10,613 nucleotides of DNA from Acidobacteriota bacterium. Its GTDB lineage: Bacteria > Acidobacteriota > Blastocatellia > Pyrinomonadales > Pyrinomonadaceae. The stretch spans positions 1 to 10,613 of the forward strand of contig JACCRD010000164.1 in assembly GCA_013813755.1 (NCBI GenBank), given 5' to 3'. Each line of letters starts with the position of its first letter. Position 1 is the first letter of the stretch. Shown piece after piece: positions 6,184 through 10,613 of this stretch. A program made the position numbers and the translations under genes. The notes beneath the pieces were generated by a model. That model was not told the DNA's origin. It saw nothing but the letters and a program-made list of their open reading frames with translations, and searched no databases.

Positions 6184-7638
6184 TTAACCTCCGTAATTTA
6201 TTTTGATGCAAACATTTTTCTCTTCGGTGAAAAATCGTAACGCCTCGAAGCCGCCTTCGCGCCCAACACCTGATTGCTTCATTCCGCCGAAAGGAGTTCG
6301 CAAATCGCGCAGCAGCCACGAATTAACCCAGATAATTCCGCTTTCCAATCGTTCCGCGATGCGATGAGCGCGGGAAAGATTTTCCGTCCAGACGGTTGCC
6401 GACAAGCCGTATTCGACAGAGTTGGCGTAATTCAAAACTTCTTTTTCCGCGTCGAATGGCGTAATCGTGACGACCGCGCCGAAAATTTCCTCTTGATTCG
6501 TGCGGCAATCGTGCGCGAGATTTTCGATAATTGTCGGTTCGATAAACCAACCGTTCGCGCATCTGTCACCGAGTTTTACGGCTTTGCCGCCAAGCAAAAT
6601 TTTGCCGCCTTCTTCCTTTGCCAAATCAATATAAGACAAAACTTTTTCTAAATGCTGCTTTGAAACAACCGCGCCGATATTTGTTTGCGAGATGAGCGGG
6701 TCACCGATTTTCAGTTGTGAAACCTTTTCAATAAAATCCGTTTTGAACCGTTCGTAAAGCGGGCGTTCAACAAAAATTCGCGAGCCGCACAAACAAATCT
6801 GACCTTGATTCGAGAACGAAGAAAGCACTGTCGTTTTGAGCGTTTCTTCGTAATCGCAGTCGGCGAAAATGATATTCGGATTTTTGCCGCCGAGTTCGAG
6901 CGATAATTTTTTGAACATCGGCGCGGCGATTCTAGCAATGTCCTGTCCGGTTTTCGTGCCGCCGGTGAACGAAATCGCTTTGACATCTTTGTGCGCGACA
7001 ATCGCGTTTCCGGCTTTTGCGCCTAGTCCGTGAATGATGTTCAAAACTCCGGCGGGCAATCCGGCTTCGATGCAGAGTTTTGACAAAAGATAAGCTGTCA
7101 TCGGCGTAATTTCCGAAGGTTTTGCGACGACGCAGCAACCGGCGGCAAGCGCGGGCGCGATTTTCCAGGTGAAAAGATAAAGCGGCAGATTCCAGGGCGA
7201 GATGCAGCCGACCACGCCGAGCGGCTGGCGGAGCGTATAATTTATCGCTTGCCCGACTGTTTCGTGCGCTTCGGTTGCGGTGTGCATCGCGGCGGTAGCA
7301 TAAAACTTGAAATTTGAAACGGCGCGCGGAATATCGACCGCCTTCGCCAGAGTTTTGGGCTTGCCATTATCGACGCTTTCCACCTCCGCCAACGAATCTA
7401 AATCACGTTCGATTAATGCAGCAATTTTTATTAAGTAATCGTGTCTCTGTTCAGCGCTCTTTTTTGACCAGCCGGGAAACGCTTTTTTTGCCGCTTCGAC
7501 CGCTAGATTTACGTCGTCGCCGCTTGAATCCGGAATCAACGAATAAACTTCGCCCGTTGACGGATCAAAATTGTCCAAGTATAGATTTGAAAGTGGTTCG
7601 CAAAGCTCACCGTTGATGTAGTTTTCTATTTTTAGCAT
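6184..7638 (-). CDS. nbaE: 2-aminomuconic 6-semialdehyde dehydrogenase (ALDH superfamily)
   Basis: A 484-residue NAD-dependent aldehyde dehydrogenase that would oxidise 2-aminomuconate semialdehyde to 2-aminomuconate. The ALDH active site is complete: Asn150 in SPWNLP, Lys173 in AKPSE, the general base Glu248 in LELGGKNP, and nucleophile Cys282 in QGQICLCG. The CLC doublet after the nucleophile and the DIPRAVSNFKFYA segment (102-114) resemble the ALDH8A1/aminomuconic and 2-hydroxymuconic semialdehyde dehydrogenase group. Arg105 and Arg444/Arg447 (WLLRDLRTPFGG) are the likely carboxylate-binding arginines. The family alone does not separate 2-amino- from 2-hydroxymuconic semialdehyde; the neighbouring dioxygenase, decarboxylase and deaminase favour the amino form. 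It is the first gene of the minus-strand series, divergent from the prepilin peptidase across an A+T-rich gap, and has no obvious Shine-Dalgarno. Confidence 0.9.
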   Translation of the reverse strand: MLKIENYINGELCEPLSNLYLDNFDPSTGEVYSLIPDSSGDDVNLAVEAAKKAFPGWSKKSAEQRHDYLIKIAALIERDLDSLAEVESVDNGKPKTLAKAVDIPRAVSNFKFYATAAMHTATEAHETVGQAINYTLRQPLGVVGCISPWNLPLYLFTWKIAPALAAGCCVVAKPSEITPMTAYLLSKLCIEAGLPAGVLNIIHGLGAKAGNAIVAHKDVKAISFTGGTKTGQDIARIAAPMFKKLSLELGGKNPNIIFADCDYEETLKTTVLSSFSNQGQICLCGSRIFVERPLYERFKTDFIEKVSQLKIGDPLISQTNIGAVVSKQHLEKVLSYIDLAKEEGGKILLGGKAVKLGDRCANGWFIEPTIIENLAHDCRTNQEEIFGAVVTITPFDAEKEVLNYANSVEYGLSATVWTENLSRAHRIAERLESGIIWVNSWLLRDLRTPFGGMKQSGVGREGGFEALRFFTEEKNVCIKINYGG

Positions 7639-7750
7639 TAGTTGAGCTGAATAAAAATTACTGATATTTATTTATCGCATTGAAAAATTTTATAAATAAT
7701 TCTACGACTTTAATGTTAAGCTGAAAATTAAAATTTTATATCTTTAAGTT
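7639..7750. promoter_or_regulatory. A+T-rich divergent intergenic region
   Basis: This 112-base spacer separates two genes that are transcribed away from each other, so it should hold promoters for both the kynurenine-catabolic series (minus) and the prepilin peptidase (plus). It is very A+T-rich. An 11-base direct repeat, AAAATTTTATA, occurs at 7684-7694 and 7730-7740. A plus-strand TTGAAA (7680-7685) could be a -35 element, but no convincing -10 lies at the standard distance. I cannot assign individual promoters with confidence. Confidence 0.4.
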
Positions 7751-8638
7751 ATGTTTGTCATATCTACTTTTGAGACCTCCACGGGTTTGCCCGAACTAGT
7801 CGGTTTTGTTTTTATATTTTTTTTGGGCGCGATGATCGGCAGTTTCCTAAATGTCGTCATTCACCGTGTTCCCGCCCGTGAATCAATAGTTTTTCCGTCC
7901 TCCGCCTGCCCAAAATGTAAAAGCCGCATCAAATTTTTTGATAATTTGCCGATCTTGAGCTGGCTGATTTTGGGCGGAAAATGTCGCGCGTGTAAAAGTC
8001 TGATTTCGCCGCGCTACCCCGCCGTTGAACTTTTAACCGCGCTTTTATTCATTTTGGTTTTTTGGAAAATTGAATTCAATGCGTTTCTGCCCGTCGCTTT
8101 AATATTTGTCAGTTGTGTAATTGCCCTGGTATTTATTGATGCCGAGGAAATGATTCTGCCAAATAAAATTACATATCCGCTTTTTTTATTCGCGTTGATT
8201 GTTCGCCTAATTTCTCCGATTTTTTTCGGCGTTTCCCTTTTTGCGGATTTATACATTTTTCCTCTGAACAATTTGGCAGATTATCCTCTGTGGCTGGTTT
8301 CAATCGCCGGCGGAGTTTTGGGCGCAGCGGTTGGCGGTGGCTCTTTGTGGTTAGTCGGGCAGATTTGGGAGCGTCTGCGAGGCATTGAGGCGATGGGTTT
8401 GGGCGACGTTAAAATGATGTTTGGCGTCGGCGCTTTGCTCGGCTGGCGACTGGCACTTTTTTCAATTTTTCTTGGCGCGTTGACCGGAGCAATCGCGGGA
8501 ATTTTTGTGATTGCGCGGCAGAAGGAAAAAGATTTTCAAACTCAAATGCCCTTTGGAGTTTTTCTCGGTATCGGATCAATTATCGCGCTTCTTTTTGGCG
8601 AAGAAATTATCAAATGGTATTTCAAAGTTTTTTTCTGA
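7751..8638 (+). CDS. pilD: type IV prepilin peptidase / N-methyltransferase
   Basis: An inner-membrane aspartyl protease that removes leader peptides of type IV pilins and type II secretion pseudopilins and methylates the new N-terminus. It has 295 residues. The first membrane segment (about 15-38) holds GSFLNVVIHRVP, the hallmark of the family. The cytoplasmic loop carries a zinc tetracysteine site: Cys53, Cys56 (CPKC) and Cys78, Cys81 (CRAC). The two catalytic aspartates are Asp130 (FIDAEEMILPN) and Asp219 (GLGDVK). About seven further hydrophobic segments follow, with a longer than usual loop at about 160-180. The ATG at 7751 has only a weak upstream purine stretch, and a somewhat later start is possible. 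No pilus or secretion gene is adjacent, so it may serve several systems. It converges with the zinc-knuckle gene, with 11 bases between stops. Confidence 0.95.
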   Translation: MFVISTFETSTGLPELVGFVFIFFLGAMIGSFLNVVIHRVPARESIVFPSSACPKCKSRIKFFDNLPILSWLILGGKCRACKSLISPRYPAVELLTALLFILVFWKIEFNAFLPVALIFVSCVIALVFIDAEEMILPNKITYPLFLFALIVRLISPIFFGVSLFADLYIFPLNNLADYPLWLVSIAGGVLGAAVGGGSLWLVGQIWERLRGIEAMGLGDVKMMFGVGALLGWRLALFSIFLGALTGAIAGIFVIARQKEKDFQTQMPFGVFLGIGSIIALLFGEEIIKWYFKVFF

Positions 8639-8649
8639 AATAATATTCT

Positions 8650-8943
8650 TCAGCTAACCTTGACCGCGGTTTCAATGCAGTTTGTTGAACAATAAAAATT
8701 CTTTGAACGAAGATTCAGAGCATTTTTTTTCGGAATCCAGGTTCCGCACTTGGCACACCGCACGAGCTGCGTATCACCCGCCGGAATTTTGGTTTCAACC
8801 TGTTTTATTTCAGCGTTGTCCGTCTGACGCATTTTCCTGAACATCCGCCAAAGATAAAGCCCCGTCTGAATTTGCCGCCGGTAACGCACAAAGATTATCG
8901 CTGCCACCGCGAACAATAAAAATAATAAAATGAGCCACTTCAT
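8650..8943 (-). CDS. small membrane-anchored zinc-knuckle protein, 97 aa
   Basis: Residues 2-19 form one hydrophobic N-terminal segment followed by RYRR, so the protein is probably anchored in the inner membrane with the rest in the cytoplasm. The C-terminal part holds Cys63 and Cys66 (VRCAKCGTWIP) and Cys85 and Cys89 (FYCSTNC), a four-cysteine zinc site similar to the one in small PP0621-type proteins (RCxxCGxxxP ... YCS). Its function is not known. Its ATG overlaps the TPR gene stop by 4 bases (ATGA), so the two are translationally coupled and may act together at the membrane. The pattern of anchor, basic linker and zinc knuckle suggests a small adaptor, but that is inference. Confidence 0.7.
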   Translation of the reverse strand: MKWLILLFLLFAVAAIIFVRYRRQIQTGLYLWRMFRKMRQTDNAEIKQVETKIPAGDTQLVRCAKCGTWIPKKNALNLRSKNFYCSTNCIETAVKVS

Positions 8944-9686
8944 TTTTTTTGCAAACTAATTCTGCCTTCTTCCATACGCGCGTTTAAATCAGCTAAACTT
9001 GGGTTATTAGCGTTTACTTCCCTGAGTTTCAAGATATTTTTTTCGGCTTCAGCAAATTTATTTTGGGCAAGAAACGCTTCGGAGATAACCTGGAGAGTTT
9101 TTTCGTGTTTAGGATTGATTTGCAAAGCCTTCTTAAATTCAGCAATCGCCTTTTCATACTCCGGCGCGTTCAATAAAAAATAGGTCAAACCAAAATCCGT
9201 TCTTATATTCGCGTTATTCGGCTTCTGTCTGAGAGCCTGCCCATAAAATTCTCTGGCTTTCTGAAAATTCGCGTCGTCTTTTCTAAAATATCCAATATCA
9301 AAATAGACGTTCCCCAAAGCAGTGGTTACTTCAAAATCATTTGAATTTTTTTCATAAACGCGCATCAGAAGACGCGCAACATCGAGAAGAATTTCGGTAT
9401 CCTGTTTGAGCAGCGCATATCTGTATAACGCCAGCCCTAAACTTCTCTGGACAATTAAATTTGTCGGATTCTGGTCGGCTTCAGAAATTTTCCCGCGTAG
9501 TTCCTCATCGCTCAAAGTAGTTTCCGAACTCGTCTGCGTTTCAGTGGCTGAAGTTTTTTTTAATTTGTCGATATTCCCGCGAAGCGTGTCTAATTCGTTT
9601 TTATTAAGCGCGTTGGCAAGCAAGAAGCCGCCCAAAAAACTAATCAACACCGCAATCAGAGATAACGTTAAAGCCTTTTTGTTCAT
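8940..9686 (-). CDS. membrane-anchored tetratricopeptide repeat protein, 248 aa
   Basis: The N-terminus has one membrane segment (about residues 5-26, LTLSLIAVLISFLGGFLLAN), then a possible coiled coil (ELDTLRGNIDKLKK, 31-44) and a Thr/Ser-rich linker. From about residue 75 to 228 there are four helix-turn-helix TPR units. The clearest is at about 160-193, ending EYEKAIAEFKKALQINPKH. The layout of anchor, coil, linker and TPR resembles CycH/CcmI-like or general scaffold proteins, but no cytochrome c maturation genes are nearby, so I call only a TPR scaffold. The ATG at 9686 is the first start after an in-frame TAA 12 bases upstream. It overlaps the zinc-knuckle gene by 4 bases. The partner is unknown. 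Confidence 0.8.
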   Translation of the reverse strand: MNKKALTLSLIAVLISFLGGFLLANALNKNELDTLRGNIDKLKKTSATETQTSSETTLSDEELRGKISEADQNPTNLIVQRSLGLALYRYALLKQDTEILLDVARLLMRVYEKNSNDFEVTTALGNVYFDIGYFRKDDANFQKAREFYGQALRQKPNNANIRTDFGLTYFLLNAPEYEKAIAEFKKALQINPKHEKTLQVISEAFLAQNKFAEAEKNILKLREVNANNPSLADLNARMEEGRISLQKK

Positions 9687-9845
9687 CGATGCGTAATTTT
9701 ATCAAAAGCCAGCTTCAAAAGCGATAAGTGCTGCTATTTATAATAAATCACGCTTTCACATTTTTATAAAAAACAATTGTTATTTTCTGGTCTTAACCGG
9801 TAAGTGGTCGCATGCAATTAGGCAGTATTTAAATTCTCCGCAAAA

Positions 9846-9915
9846 AGTTCAAAGTTATGCCTCCGCGTATTCCAGCCAGCGAAGCGCGGCGGTTTTGCAA
9901 ACTAAAGTTTGAACT
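9846..9915. repeat. nested inverted repeat in the TPR-rnpB spacer
   Basis: The outer arms AGTTCAAA (9846-9853) and TTTGAACT (9908-9915) are perfect inverted copies. Inside lie G+C-rich arms CCTCCGCG (9860-9867) and CGCGGCGG (9885-9892), which pair at 7 of 8 positions. The G+C-rich centre stands out from the A+T-rich flanks. It could be a small structured RNA, a bidirectional transcript end or a dispersed spacer repeat. No U-run supports a standard terminator. The rest of the spacer, 9687-9845 and 9916-9973, shows nothing else that I can support. Confidence 0.4.
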
Positions 9916-9973
9916 CTGAACTTAAATTTAATTGTGTCCGATTATTTATGAATTTAAAAATCTGTAATTGATG

Positions 9974-10429
9974 CCCGCAATTTGGAACAAGTCTATAAGC
10001 CGAATTTTGTATCTGTTAAAAAACAGACGGCAATCATTCATCTAGGCTGTTTGTCGCCAAACAGCTCAAGCGACCTACCCGGAAACATTTTCTAAATTTC
10101 TTTAGAAGATTGAGCGGGCAACTCATTTGTGTTTCCCTATTTGGTCTTGCACTGCGAGGAGTTTACCCAGCCGCGCTTGTTACCAAACGCGCTGGTGCGC
10201 TCTTACTTTAAGTTCAATATGAACCGCACCGTTTCACCCATCACCCATCACTTATCCAAAATCTAAAATCTTGAATCGAATCGGCTGGTTTATTTTCTGT
10301 TGCACTTGTCGTCGCTTGGCTTTGCAGTCAAACGCCCGGTTGTTATCCGGCTCGCCGCCCTTCAGTGTTCAGACTTTCCTCTTTTATCTTTAACGACAAA
10401 AGCGATTGCCCGACTTGTTCCATTGCAAG
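9974..10429 (-). ncRNA. rnpB: RNase P RNA, bacterial type A
   Basis: This is the catalytic RNA of the tRNA 5'-end maturase. On the minus strand, in order, it holds a P1 strand GGAACAAGUC, a P2 strand GGCAAUC, the core GAGGAAAGUC, GUGCAACAGAAA, GGUGCGG with AAGAGCGCACC (P13), GGUAAACUCC, AGUGCAAGACCAAAUAGG, the tRNA-CCA binding segment CCGGGUAGG, GCUUGAGC, CCUAGAUGAAUGAUUGCC, and a final GACUUGUUCC that closes P1. GGGC (in GAAGGGCGG) can pair with GCCC (in UUGCCCGC) as P6, which indicates type A. P1 can extend by eight more pairs (CUUGCAAU with AUUGCGGG) past an AA bulge, which sets the chosen ends; the mature ends may be nearer 9984 and 10421. Extra hairpins and a heptamer repeat enlarge its periphery. 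Confidence 0.95.
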
Positions 10430-10437
10430 GCATCTTT

Positions 10438-10446
10438 ATTGTAACA
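10438..10446 (-). promoter_or_regulatory. extended -10 promoter of rnpB
   Basis: On the minus strand the bases TGTTACAAT form an extended -10 element (TGn plus TACAAT, five of six matches to TATAAT). No good -35 hexamer lies 16-18 bases upstream, which extended -10 promoters can tolerate. Transcription would start about 7 bases downstream, near 10431-10429. This coincides with the first base able to pair in the long P1 helix of RNase P RNA. The agreement between promoter and helix end supports both calls. Confidence 0.55.
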
Positions 10447-10613
10447 GATGAACTAAAAATGAGAGATGAAATAAATAATTTGAATGTAAACAAAAATAAT
10501 TTTAAACTCGGAGTGTAAATTTACTAATGGTTGTTATTTTATTGCGAAAATCAAATTTCACAGAAAACTCGCGTTCATCTGCTGTTTAATTTTTAGTTTT
10601 GTATTTTACCGCC
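10447..10613. other. A+T-rich region upstream of rnpB, no gene seen
   Basis: From the rnpB promoter to the window edge the sequence is A+T-rich with stop codons in all frames. It probably contains only upstream promoter sequence (A-tract stretches such as GTAAACAAAAATAAT near 10487-10501 may act as UP-type elements) and the flank of a gene outside the window. No coding, tRNA or terminator signal could be supported. Confidence 0.4.

Noticed and set aside
6274..6651. 125-codon plus-strand open frame
   Set aside because: Antisense to the aldehyde dehydrogenase C-terminus, whose motifs (FGGMKQSGVGREG, EEIFG) are unmistakable.
7684..7740. Direct repeat AAAATTTTATA as a specific operator
   Set aside because: The sequence is pure A+T in a very A+T-rich spacer, so chance repetition is likely. 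Recorded only as part of the intergenic region.
8635..8653. CTGAA...TTCAG inverted repeat at the convergent gene ends, possible bidirectional terminator
   Set aside because: Only a 5-bp A+T-rich stem. The adjacent T-run precedes rather than follows the stem on the plus strand, so it does not fit an intrinsic terminator.
10077..10107. Apparent lack of the GGU tRNA-CCA binding motif in the RNase P RNA loop between the GGGAAACA and UGUUUCC strands
   Set aside because: By counting back from the E. coli 3' end, the GGU motif belongs to the segment after this stem (ACCCGGGUAGG). The equivalent CCGGGUAGG is present here, so the motif is intact.
10300..10518. 72-codon plus-strand open frame over the right end of the window
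   Set aside because: It runs antisense across the conserved 5' half of rnpB and its promoter, and the translation resembles no protein family.

Overview
The window looks like chromosomal DNA from a soil or environmental bacterium of moderate G+C content. I lean towards Acidobacteriota, class Blastocatellia (Pyrinomonadales-like). The grounds are general style: a bacterial aerobic kynurenine catabolic cluster, a type IV prepilin peptidase, few strong Shine-Dalgarno sites, and palindromic spacers built from 'acacggataa'/'tttcgtgggcaaa'-type sequence. No rRNA or other decisive marker is present, so this placement is inference.

Layout. From 1 to 7638 every gene lies on the minus strand, so transcription runs right to left. 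The order is a 2-aminomuconic semialdehyde dehydrogenase (6184-7638), an A+T-rich secreted protein of unknown function (5446-6180), a RidA-type 2-aminomuconate deaminase (5020-5442), a zinc alcohol dehydrogenase (3762-4814), 3-hydroxyanthranilate 3,4-dioxygenase (3158-3673), a small nucleotidyltransferase (2596-3054), a 48-residue protein (2448-2594), a DUF3224 protein (2044-2451), ACMS decarboxylase (1027-2043) and the N-terminal three quarters of kynureninase (1-914, running off the left edge). Rightwards are a plus-strand prepilin peptidase (7751-8638), convergent with a two-gene minus-strand unit (TPR membrane protein 8940-9686 and a membrane-anchored zinc-knuckle protein 8650-8943). Last is the RNase P RNA gene rnpB on the minus strand (about 9974-10429) with its own extended -10 promoter.

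How the genes work together. Kynureninase makes (3-hydroxy)anthranilate. The dioxygenase opens the ring to 2-amino-3-carboxymuconate semialdehyde (ACMS). ACMS decarboxylase diverts ACMS away from quinolinate/NAD synthesis to 2-aminomuconate semialdehyde. The aldehyde dehydrogenase oxidises this to 2-aminomuconate, and the RidA-type enzyme deaminates it. This is the tryptophan/3-hydroxyanthranilate meta-cleavage route. Tryptophan dioxygenase, kynurenine formamidase, kynurenine monooxygenase and the steps after 2-aminomuconate deamination are not in the window. The alcohol dehydrogenase, nucleotidyltransferase, 48-residue protein, DUF3224 protein and secreted protein sit among the pathway genes without an established role in the pathway.

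The most notable non-gene structures are two long imperfect palindromes (928-1041 and 3061-3151) that bracket the nucleotidyltransferase-to-decarboxylase block. The first supplies the last codons and stop of the decarboxylase. The others are a repeat-flanked promoter and hairpin before the alcohol dehydrogenase, and an RNase P RNA with extra peripheral hairpins and a heptanucleotide repeat. I saw no CRISPR array, tRNA, rRNA, transposase or phage gene. No stretch longer than 300 bases lacks a gene.
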